Below are positions 23,880 through 35,013 of a DNA stretch of 64,000 nucleotides, one piece after another. Location of the stretch: positions 186,001 through 250,000 of the forward strand of contig NC_009369.1 in NCBI RefSeq assembly GCF_000092065.1, read 5' to 3'. Source of the stretch: Ostreococcus lucimarinus CCE9901 (lineage: Eukaryota > Chlorophyta > Mamiellophyceae > Mamiellales > Bathycoccaceae). The notes beneath the pieces were generated by a model. That model was not told the origin of the DNA. It did not search any database and was given only the letters and a program-made list of their open reading frames with translations. Position numbers and translations under genes: made by a program. Numbering within the stretch: the first letter of the stretch is position 1; each line of letters starts with the position of its first letter.

Positions 23880-26800
23880 CTATTTTGGGGATTCCCGCGA
23901 GTTCGTGGAGTGCGCGGTGAGATGGCGCTCGTCCAAGGCGATTAAACGTTCGCCGCGTCGGTGTGTTCGAGCTTTCCAGCGCTCACGTAAATCTTGCAAC
24001 TGTGAGCTCAAAGCGCCGTGTTGCTGGCGAATAGTAATCGTAGAGTCAGCCTTGATCGTTTCAAGTAAATCGTCGTCGGCGAAAGGAAGACGTTGACCAG
24101 TCATGCTTCGAAGTTGGATGCGTTCGCTTTCCTTTGCCATTTTCTCTTGATGAATGATCTCTTCGTCTCTCTTGGCGTCGAATTCGTCGACAATCGCCTC
24201 TTCAAATTCCAAGTCGCGAATAGCGCGCTTGATGAGGCCTTCTTCGCCCTCTTCGCGGAACTGGCGAACCAACGTTCGGGCAAAATCATACCATGCCCAT
24301 GCGTGCAGGATGAACAACAAGGCCGTGATGAGATCGACAAAAGTCGAGCCTTGTCCACCTTGTTCGCCTGATTGTTTGAAAATCAGTCCGCCGGTGAATG
24401 TTGCCATAGTAGCAAGTAAGCCATGTGTCTCGATCTTTGCGTACTTTTCGCCGGCATACGGTTTTGCGACGATGTGGAATACAAAGAAAAGTTGCAACAT
24501 ACAATTCACCGTGTATCCACCAATGACTGCACTTCGTCTAGATACGATCACTATGAAGATCAGGATGAATTTTCTCGCGAATATGACCCATTCCCACCAC
24601 CACGCGGACTTGACATTGATTCCCTTGAAGAGCAAACCGAGACGATATTGCACCATTGCTGAATCGTGCTCGCCGACAATGTCTTCTCCGCGAGCGAGCT
24701 GCAGCAAACCGTATGGAATACCGACGATATACAGTATAGCCCAAACGATGACCATAAACAAGTAAAGTGAGTAGGCGGTGCCCCGGCATTGGACCGAATA
24801 GTCGGATACAAAGTGTCGATCGCTGTCGCCAGACGTACCAGTGCACTGCGTGAACTCAGCCAAATATTGAACAAGGGTGGGATAGAGAAGCCACAGAGTC
24901 GCGACGAGCCATGATATTACTATGTCGTAAGCTCTGATGTTTCGCACTTCTTCAAGACCGACATCGTGCTTGTTCACTTTATTCGTGTTACCACTATCGA
25001 TGGCGTTTGTTTCTTCATCTTCAGCAGAATCATTTGCCTTTGTCTTCTTCGTGGCTTCCACTCTAGCTTGGGCCGTTGCCTCTCTCAACTCTTCGACGTA
25101 CTTGATAACCGTGAAGATGATGAACAAGAATATCATCAAGCCTAGTGGGAGCAACTCGTGAAACAGTAGATTTCCGTAAAACTTCCAGCCAATGGCGCAC
25201 TTTGCTGACGCCGACCGTATGTCAGGTAACGAAAGCTTCTCGGCGATAAGTAAGAATGCTTTCATCGAATCCGGCCATGCGAGGTCTAAATTTTTCGCCA
25301 ACGCTGTCATTTGTAAATAGGTGACAAACGATTTTATCATGCCGACGACTTGTGAACTTCGGCGTTGATTGACAACCCGAATGAGCCACACCAGCAACAA
25401 TATCCAGAGAAAGTTGACGACGACGATCGGAAAGTTGAGCACTCGATATGCTCCTGCCGAACAATCGTAACATTTTGGTGGATATGCTTCTCGAATGGCG
25501 TGGTACGCATAACCATTCGCACAAGCTGCGCACATAGCACCAGTGTACCCTGCATCAAGACATGTGCTGTTTACGCCGCCTAGGCACGCGTCAGGGTACG
25601 GACACGCGCGAAATTTCAGCGTTTGTCGGTCAAATCTACTGAAACCAGGAAGCGCTTCGACATTTTCGAGCTCATCACCGTAACATTTTGCACCTTTCGG
25701 GCATGCCATACATTTGTAATCATCGAGTGGGAGTTGTCGATAATAGCTCTCGAATGGGACACTCGTTTGAGAGATGCAGTGGCAGGAACTCTTGCTCACG
25801 TGACCAAGGGCGCCTAAAAGTTGCACTCCTGACTGTGCTTGATATGTTTGCCTCAATCTGCCGTCAACTCGCGAAGTATCCATGGAGATTGGGCACGACG
25901 TGCATGCTCCGTCACCGTGCGCCACTTTGTAGAAGCCATTCTTGCACGGCACACACATGCCATACGGGTGAAGAGCATCGAGCCATCGAGATGACCCAGA
26001 TGTAGCTGTCTTATATAGAGTTATATTCGTTTCGACATAAATGGTATCGATATCTTCAGTATATCCCGTGCCTCCACTAATGTCGGCGGTGAAGCCAGGA
26101 ATGCACTCGCACACGCCAGAGCGAAGCACGCTGTTCGGTTTGACTGTTGAGCAATTCATGACCGTCGTTGGAGTTGAAGGTACGATACTCACATTCAACG
26201 TTGAAGCCGAAAAATTCAGCTCATAGGCATTCGCGCGCTCACCGATGATTGTGATTGAATCGAATTTCGCCAAGCCGTTCACCATCGCCGCCTCTGTCCC
26301 TGAAATGCTCGCCACAGCGGGCGATACACTGACCGTAAGCGTCGTATTGATATCGACGCACACGTTTCCTACAGAATCGATCGCCGCGATGACTGGTGCA
26401 GGCGAAAGTGCGAAGTCATTTTCGTTTATGAAGGGAGGTGCCGTGACGACGGCCAACGCTGTCGGCGCGCCAGGGACTACGGTGAACTCCAACATGTCAG
26501 TCTCCAGCACAGGATAGAGCGCACCAGGACATCGACTTGAGCCACATGATGAAGCGAATCGCAAGCGATAGGTCCCAGCTAATGCATTTTGAATATGCAG
26601 ACCGACATTATAGTGTGTGTCGGGCGCAATACCACTATACCCAGCCTCCCTGCAATATGATGGTGCGGGGTTGGTGTACACCACTCTGTACGTGTAAGCA
26701 CCAGTCGTGGGATTACTGGAGACCACAGTCCTCGGGCTAGAGTCAAGTGAATCTTTGCACCATCCCACTCCACCATTTACTGCGAGAAGAGATCCATCCC

Positions 26801-29800
26801 ATTCGGCTTGCAAGGTTGGTAGCACACTTGCCCGTGGTTGATCCTCCGCTGGCACGAAAGAAAATAGCTCAACCGTGATGTTACGCGCTTCGGTGTCCCA
26901 CATCGAGCCCACATGATAACCGCCAGGATCAGTCATTTGCACGACAAAGTCACGAAGATCCAGGGTTTGCGCTGCGATATATTGTGCAGGATCCCGACAC
27001 AAACCTCGGTCGACACGTGTGAACGAGTTACCGGTGCACGTGTCAAGCGCCGCTGGGTACCCAGCGCTGTAAGTCAGTTGTGTGGAGACCGAATCGAGAC
27101 CCGCTGTAGAAAACGTCAATGAGTACGTTCCGGTGCACGGTCGATAGAATACGATATCATCAAACACCGCTGTGCCCGCAACGATAGTCTGAGGTGTGTA
27201 TGATACATTCGTCTCAAAGTTGCAAGCGCTCACGACCACGCGCTCCGCCTTTACAGAAACTTCGTAATTTAGGTTGAGCGCATTCAAGCCTGCATCGACC
27301 ACACGAATCTGAATCATACTCAATTTTACTTTTTTTGCCGTGGAATACGCAGTCTGCAACGCGATTGCTGCACCGCTGGCAGGTGACGTGAAAGTCTGAA
27401 CAATTAATCCACCATTAATATTTTGCATGAAAAAGAAAAAATAAGTAAGCCTTACCGGTGAGATGAAAAGCGCACTTGCAGTGCCAATCGTAATCGTAAA
27501 TGTACGAGTCGCGGGCGCAACGCTGAGCCCTAACGCGGTACAATTGTCGCAGTTGAAAGAAATCACATAATCCCCGATCTGTAATTAATTGTGTGTGAGG
27601 ATGAAAGTTCTAATGAAATCTGTCATCAATGGGAGCGTACCTCTGGGGCATTGATCACTGTGTCACGAAGTAGTGTACTGTCGGTTCCCGCCGCTATGAC
27701 GCCATTTCTCCCGCTCGTCGCAAACGTATGCCTACATTTTGAATAAAATTAATTAATTCCGGTTATGAATTAATTAGAATCGAAACGTACCTTTGACCCA
27801 CGATACTGGCGATAATACTGTACTCGTGAGTGTTAAGCGACCCGAAACGATTACCTGCGTCATCTGCGATCGCAATTTCGAAAGGGCCGAGGGTTGTTGA
27901 TGCCGTCGCCGGGTATGATCCTTGTGGTGAATTTGCCACGACCAGTTTAGCTGGATCTCCTAACGCCACTGTTACCGCATAAGTCGCAACGGCCTTGCCG
28001 TTGAGATAAAATACGATATCGTGCTGCTGCGCAGTCGGCGCGAGCAGCACGAGGTTCTTAAACTCAACGACGCCGGGTGTGCCGCCCTGTGTATTTAAAT
28101 AAGTTAATTAATTGTTCTCCGTGAAATAAATAATTCATCGCGTTCGAGCATAGTTGACTCACCTGAGTTGCACACGTCGTAGTGCTACCACACGATATCG
28201 CAAAAGTTTCCCCTCCTATCAAGGGATTAATTCCCTGTGGATAAGCCGCCAATTCGGCGGTTTGGCAGACAACAAATATTTGTGCCCCGGTCGGCGAAGC
28301 CGAAATAAAATTCCCTCCGCCATCGTAAAGTCGCCCAACTAGAGGACTAGAAGCGTTCGCAATCGATGTTTCTAGCTTAGATTTGAATGTTCCACTACCT
28401 TGTGTTTCGTCGAGGATCAATTGTGCCGCATTTCCCAAAGTCACGGAAAAGTAGTACTGTGCACCCAGCAGACCCGGCGAGTGGATGTCGACGGCGTACG
28501 TACCGATGTACGGCTTGGCGATGTGTAGTCCATCAAAATAGCTTCCACCAGACTCAGTGTTGGCTTCAAAAGTCGCCACTGATGTACATGATACTCCATG
28601 CAGTGTCGACGATGTACTGGCAAGCCCAGCACATTCGCATGCGTTGCCTTCACCAGTTCTTCTGCACAAGGTGACATTTTGCGGCGATAAGTGCACACGT
28701 CTGCTAGGACATGTCTCGCAAGCTTTCGTTTCAAGATCATCGACGGGATTGAAAGCTCCGTCGAGAATAGTCACCACGACTGGGTACATTGCAACGTCCG
28801 ACGCGGCGCGATATTGATGACAAGTGCAGTTGACATTAGTTTGGCACGCTCCGTCGACTGTGGCGCAGTACGGCAGTAAGCCGAGGTGATTGGATCGCCC
28901 TGCCGTGATCTCTAAATCCACGCTTGCAGACCTCAAACTCGAATCGGACGACACGAAAGTCAAATTGTACGTTCCTTTCTGCGGCTTGACGAGATGCAAA
29001 CCTGAGAACGTCGCAGTCCCAGCGCTCGAAGTGGTTTCCACAAGAGAGCCGGTCCTCGGGTACAGTGAAGTATCTGTGTATACAGTAAGTACCGACGTTC
29101 TTGCGATTGTTGTCGCATTTGCACCGAGTATGAACGGATGAATTTCGACGTTTGTGTCATTCATCATCGCCGTCAACGTAACTCCGTTCGGCAAAGTCCC
29201 CGTCGGCGACTCATTTCCCGCCCCATCCACCGGTACGACGACGAAGTCATCCAGAGGCACAGAGTGCCCGGCTGAGTATGCTGTTGCCTCGGATAGTTGG
29301 ATGCTTTCAGTGAATGATGGTGAAAATTCTAAGACTTTGGGGCTGGTGACCTTGAATCCGCTCACGGCTCCAATCAAAACGCTCACCGTGAGAACTGTAC
29401 TTTGTAGCTTTCCCACGCGCAACTCGCCACTCACTTCAGCGCCAGTCTCAATGACATTAAGGGTGTGCGTACCGACTTTCGGTGAATTTGCAATCAAACC
29501 CGTGAAAGAAACTTGACCGTTGCCATTCGTGAACATCGCAGTCGTTCCAGAAAGTTTCAAAGTTTCGCAAGTCACTTGAATGGTACGATTTGGCGCTACT
29601 GCATCCGTGGTTGAGTGACGATCCGCGGTTCCCATTGAATTGCCGAGCATATCTTGAACGTATACCGTGAACGAACCCAATCCTACAGATTGATCAGCTG
29701 TTACCGATGATAATATCGATTGACTCGAAGCTAGTTCATATCCAGCATCTCCAGCTAGCACATTCACCACTTGGAGAACGGGTGTTAAATCGCCAGACGA

Positions 29801-32800
29801 GAATGTCAATCCGAACTCCCCGACGACAGGTCCGACTACTTTGAGATCAGAAAATCGCCATACACCGCTGTCGTCTCGTTTTACTTGCAAAGTACCATCC
29901 AAAGTGATACCAGCCGATGCATGTACGGTCACAGTACGCGGCGTAATTTCCGCCGCACCGACAAAGTTATTCCCCCCGTCGTATGCGCCAATGATAATTT
30001 CACCTACGGATTGCTTGGGTGCCTCGGCGTAAACTGTTCTCTTACTATACGTCCCATTTATACGAAGGTAAGACGGTTCGCCGATCTCCATTTGCATAAT
30101 TGAATGCGCGCGATATCGAACTCCATTCAACGTCGTCGTAAACTGAACAATGTACTTTGAAGCCTCGCCAAAGTCTCCTCGTGTGGCATCGCTATACGTG
30201 ATATCGTCCGTGGATCCTACAGCTCGTGAACCAGAAGGTGGCATAGCGACAAGTCTGAGATCTGAAAATGATACTCGACCATCATTAGTCGTCTTGTTCA
30301 GCGTTCCAGTGAGCTGGGCTCCGATACTTCTCTCTCTGTAGTCTTCGTTGCTGTTGAGTGTACCCGTCACGAGTGACGCTTGTACGGTGACGTCATCAAG
30401 AGATAGCGTCTGAAGCATACTTCCACCGATGTCAACGATGTCGACTGTCAAATGTCCGATCGATACGTTTCGGGCCGCGTCGAGCACGACGACATCTGTT
30501 GGAAATAACGTAGCACTTGATATCATAGAATTCTCCGTCGCCGCGCCGGGTGTCACCTTCAAACCACCGCTCGAACCTGGTGTTACGGATAAATAGGCGT
30601 GTGCAAGTACACCAAGGTCATCACTACATGCACCATCATCATTGGTACAATCGGTTGCGGTAAAAGTGATCACGTATTCCCCAGCGGTTGGTATCGAGGA
30701 TAGCTGTGGAGTGAATGTTGCGATGCCGTCCGAAGTCTGCACTGATGACGTTGCCTCGGTGATAGCGACCTCTGACGGCCCAGAAATACTCGCCGAAATT
30801 GTGTAACCTTTCGTACCTCCTTGACCACGGTCATAGTTGATTTCAGTTCCATCGATATCCACAAGTCCAACCTTGAACGTTCCAAGTGAGAAATCTGTCG
30901 CGGCAACTCGAGCTTGATGCGAATCCGGTCCACTCAAGAGCTTAACTCCAACTGGTGGTCCATGAAGCTTCAAAATCCCTCCACTAACGTAATCAATACC
31001 GTTCAGTGCAACTGCGACCTGCGCATCTTGCGGTTGTCCGTTCGTAAGCCATGGAAGCGGACTCCCAACTGGATTGGCGCACCTTCCATTGACTACATTG
31101 CACACAGGACACTTGATTTCTGACGAACTAACGAACACCGCACTGGTCACACTCGTCGTGTTATCGTTGAACTTACATTTTAAATCGGGCGAATTCAGAA
31201 ACGGACCTCCGAGTATGCGAAGCAGTACTGGCGCGAGATCGGCATCCTCGCCTGTGAGAAGAACCTTGGCGTCATCTGAACCAATCTTTGTACTAATTAT
31301 GACGGCTGGATCGTGATAACGTAGATATATCTGACCAGAGTTCCACAGCGAGTTGGTCCAAATGCTTGTTGGATCGCTCGAATCGGTTGGTAATCCATCG
31401 AACGATATTTGGACTTCGCTATAACCTATAGTGGAGGAGTTTGAATTTGACGCCGACGGTGCCATGCATGAGAGCTCTGTCGCCGAAACATAAGTTGCTG
31501 GCGACCAAGATGTCTTCGAAAACCCATTATTAGCGTCATAAGTGTGTCCAAACCTACATGAAATCGAATGACTCATTCCACTGGCAAGGGTAGGCGAATA
31601 AAAGCCAGATCCATGAATTTTTATCGGCGTTCCAGACGTGAGCGCGCTGATGTGAGTCGGCTCGATCCCCGAAACGATCACCGTGGAGTACTTTGTGTAC
31701 GTCGTACTCGCCGCAGAACTCACCGCGAACACGCTGCGCTCGCCCGGTACGGCGCTGATGCCACCGATGGTGTGGCTTTCTTCAAATGTCCCCACACGCT
31801 TGAAACAACCGCTTATACAAGCACTAGACGTGTCCGTACCCCCTATTTCGATCTTGACGATCCGACTCTTACCGCTTTCACGCGATCCCACGGCCCAGTA
31901 CATGAAATCTTTTTCTCCTGCCGTCGCTCCGGTTTGAACGGTAGCGCTCAGAGCATCACGCTCTCCGAGCGCTGCGTCAAGAGCAATCACGGCGAGTGGA
32001 CTATCGCCTTCAGCAAAATTCAAGTCAAACATGAAGATGCATGCCGCGCGATTTTTACACCCCGGACAGTCGCCGTCTCGACCTGAAGTGCCCACGTATC
32101 CATAGCCGTTGTGCTTTGTGATCGCAGTAAACGTCGAAAAGCGTCCTTGCTTTGAATCGAGCTGCCCTTCGCACGCCTCGAGCACCTTGACGTTTGTTGA
32201 GTCCAAATACATTTCAACCCCATCGCCGTCACGAGTCCCTGAGTTTGTATTCACCTTGAACAAAGTAGGATAAAAGGTTTTGCCATCGGAGTCATCCAAG
32301 AGGGCAGATCCAGCGAAGATGACATAGTTGACACCTGTTTGAGTATGCGCCACACTCGTCTCCAACCTCATGGCGTCCGGGGCAAGCGAACATGTGGGGC
32401 ATTTAGTGCTCAGTAAACCCGGAGCTAAGAAGTTTATTCCTTTATCGTTCAAACTGCCGTCGACGTGACCAATGACGCTTCGCGACAGACCGTCTTCGTG
32501 CGTGGCCTTGTACACTATCATGCCGTTGGCTGGGTCTGTGCCCATGGCATCCAAAATGTACTGCTCTTTTGAGAAAGTCGCACTCGCCTGACCATTTGTC
32601 AATGAACTGAGAACGCAGTTCGCCCACTGCGATGAATCTGATGAGCATGTAGTACCGACATACTTGAAAAGCGAAAATCTAAACTGATTTGCCGTGGTCT
32701 GATGCCACATGTTCACTGGCACGACGACGCCCGTCAGCGCTGTCGACAAATCGGCAGCCATTTTAGCGTACACTCCGTACCAACCGCGCGACTTCTGAGG

Positions 32801-33379
32801 ATCCACATGTCCATATGCTCTCGGATGCTTCGCTGCGCACCCGCTCGAGATCCCAATACCGCAAAAATTTGGCAAAGGTGTTATCGACAATGGCACCGCG
32901 CCCGTTGTCTCTCGTCTCGGTCCGTTCGTTTGTCCCCAACCTCTCGCCGTCACTGCGTTTGAGGTAAAAGTCTCCGGATACCTCGGATCGACTTCGATCA
33001 CTCGCGTTCCATTAGCATCTTGCGCGTAGACGTAAATTACGTTCTTTCGCGTGTCTACCATGACGTCTTCGACGTACTTTTCGTCGTACGCCGTCCCGGC
33101 GGTGTCGTACTCGTACCCCGCCGTCCCATCCAAGCGCGACTCTTTCACCACCGATGGCGTGGGAACATCGCACGCAAGTCCTGCCCATCCTGCCTCGCAC
33201 GCGCACACGCCGTCTAAGCCGCATCGCCCCTGTCCAGCGCTCGCCGAGCACCCGCGCTCGCAACGATTGAACGTCAAGCCTTGACATGAGTGCGCCAACG
33301 ACGCGATGACGACGACGAGCGCGACGGTGACGAGCGCTCTGAACCCTCGGCGCGAGCTTGTACGACCGTTACCACCCAT
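23880..33379 (-). CDS. giant multidomain surface protein (EGF, IPT/TIG, filamin-like repeats, multi-span C-terminus), 5 exons
   Basis: About 3080 aa. Exons in coding order: 28163..33379, 27791..28086, 27641..27731, 27456..27578, 23880..27395. The four introns are 76, 59, 62 and 60 nt, AT-rich, with GTGAGT, GTACGT, GTACGC and GTAAGG donors; all joins keep frame. Layout: signal peptide (residues 1-34), an EGF-like module (CERGCSASAGQGRCG, then CACEAGWAGLACD), a propeller-like region, IPT/TIG modules (PTHISALTSGTPIKIHGSGF), many filamin/Ig-like beta repeats (about 950-2250), a Cys-rich region with CVPCKNGFYKV, then at least seven membrane spans (about 2570-2970), and a charged cytosolic tail. 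It could be an adhesion or sensory receptor. I do not recognise a named family for the whole. Base composition is visibly less GC-rich than its neighbours. Confidence 0.8.
27396..27455 (-). other. 60-nt in-frame AT-rich intron
   Basis: Intron 4 of the giant gene: donor GTAAGG, acceptor TTCAG. It is a multiple of three with no stop codon, so retention would insert 20 residues, including a run of Phe, and keep the reading frame. I call it an intron because its composition and splice sites match the three neighbouring introns. Confidence 0.7.
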
Positions 33380-33920
33380 CGTCGCGCGGCGAGCGGCGCT
33401 TGAAGTCGCGCGTTCCCGCACGCTCACCCCGCGTCCCGCGCGATGGCCGCGGCTTCCGACTTCACGAGACGATGCGACGCGCGCTCGAGCGCGTCGTCGG
33501 CGCGAGCGGCATGGACGACGAAGCGAATGAGCGCTGAGACGAAGTTTGTGTGTTATACACGCACCGCTCGGCGTCGACGCGGTGGAGTGACGCGGCGACG
33601 CGTTGACGCGAGACTCGACCACCAACGACTCCAAGCGACGAATGGAATCGTCGCGGCCGCCTCGGCGACGCGGTCGTTGGTTCGTTTGTGAGTTTATTTT
33701 CGTTTCAACGAGTTTTTACGCTTTGAAGAGTAATAATGGACTATTATTTTAGATATTGAAAAAGGAAAGTTGCAAACCCCAAGTCATGTCGCGAATCGCC
33801 CGTCTCGGCGCCCAAAGGCGCTTTGAGACGACGAGGTCGAAGACGCTAAACGTGCGATTTTGAGACGACCGCTCGATCGCGTGCGACGAATTTGAGTGAA
33901 ACTTTGAAATAATTTGAAAT
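33380..33920. other. intergenic, promoter of the giant gene
   Basis: 541 bp upstream of the giant gene and downstream of the glycosyltransferase stop. The left part is GC-rich with Arg-rich pseudo-frames, and 33680-33780 is AT-rich. No open frame with recognisable similarity and no repeat were found. Confidence 0.5.
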
Positions 33921-34835
33921 TCACGCCTCAAGTGACGCTTGAGAGAGGTTTCTATACATTTCCAGAGATTTAACGGGATGGTACAGCGCGTCGCGGCGAA
34001 TCGGCGCAAGTCTGGGTACCGCGTCAAAGTCAAAGGCCGGACGCCAGCGCATGTAAGCTACGTCGGGACCCAAATCACGGAACGAGAATGTGTCGGAATT
34101 CACCGTGAGGAAAGTTGGTAGGAATGCCTCGTGATGTCCGCTGCTTCTGGTAGAAGTGGAGAGGTGCGCCACCGCGGCGGCGGCAAAGTTTCGCGAGATC
34201 CGAAACGCGGGCAACAAGGCACTTTGCTTGCACCAATTCGGAAGGCCTCGACAGTACGTGCAAGATGGCCAGTGATTCCATGCCGTCTTGTTTGAGTACC
34301 GAAATGTTGTGTTGAAAGCGATGAGATCACTCGAATCTGATTCGTATTTCTCAAAAAGCGTTTGCCACGAGCCGGTGAAAACCACGTCGGGCTCGATGAT
34401 CCAGCCGAAGTCGATCCACGCTTGATCTGGCTGCGTGAGCCATCTCAAGGCTCTTGGCTTCACTGAAGCACCGTATATTCCTGAGAACAACTCGAACGAA
34501 TGACTTCCGTAACGCAATCGTTCCACCTCCCGAGAGGCTTGCACGACTGTCGCGTCGTCGGCAGTTGACGTGTTGAACCAAGGGCGAAACTTGCCTTCAT
34601 AAACCAACACTTGGGCAGAGATTCGTGCAGAGCGAGTGTTCGAGAAAACCGTGTCGCGAGCGAGGCGGTGCAGATCGTCTAGTTTCCTGTCGTTACCAAC
34701 CGTCAGAATTACGACTGTGTGTACGCTACTTTTTGTTTCTGGAAGGGGGTAGAGAAAGGCGAAGAGAAACGAACCACACACGAGCACAAGGAGCAGCCAA
34801 CGCTTAGTCAGTTCACGAGCCCGGCGCTTGCGCAT
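33921..34835 (-). CDS. type II membrane glycosyltransferase-like protein
   Basis: 304 aa. A short basic cytosolic end (MRKRRARELTKR) and one span (WLLLVLVCGSFLFAFLY) make a Golgi type II topology. The lumenal part has DFGWIIEPDVVFTGSW, resembling the D-x-D-containing sugar-nucleotide site of several eukaryotic glycosyltransferases. It also has paired Cys (CTYCRGLPNWC) and several N-x-S/T sites. I cannot place it in a CAZy family by eye; fold and role are inferred from topology and this one motif. The start ATG at 34835 is unambiguous. Confidence 0.6.
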   Translation of the reverse strand: MRKRRARELTKRWLLLVLVCGSFLFAFLYPLPETKSSVHTVVILTVGNDRKLDDLHRLARDTVFSNTRSARISAQVLVYEGKFRPWFNTSTADDATVVQASREVERLRYGSHSFELFSGIYGASVKPRALRWLTQPDQAWIDFGWIIEPDVVFTGSWQTLFEKYESDSSDLIAFNTTFRYSNKTAWNHWPSCTYCRGLPNWCKQSALLPAFRISRNFAAAAVAHLSTSTRSSGHHEAFLPTFLTVNSDTFSFRDLGPDVAYMRWRPAFDFDAVPRLAPIRRDALYHPVKSLEMYRNLSQASLEA

Positions 34836-35013
34836 CTAAACGCACAGATTCAATAATCGACGCGGAGTTTTTTGTTTACATCAGCGTGCGCGCGCAGAGG
34901 TGCCGTTTTAGAAGTGCCGAGGCTCGAGGGCGCGTCGCGTCGCGTCGCGTCGTATCGCGTCGTGTACCGCGCATTCTACGTTTTCTATTTCACACATTCC
35001 CTTCTAAGTTATC

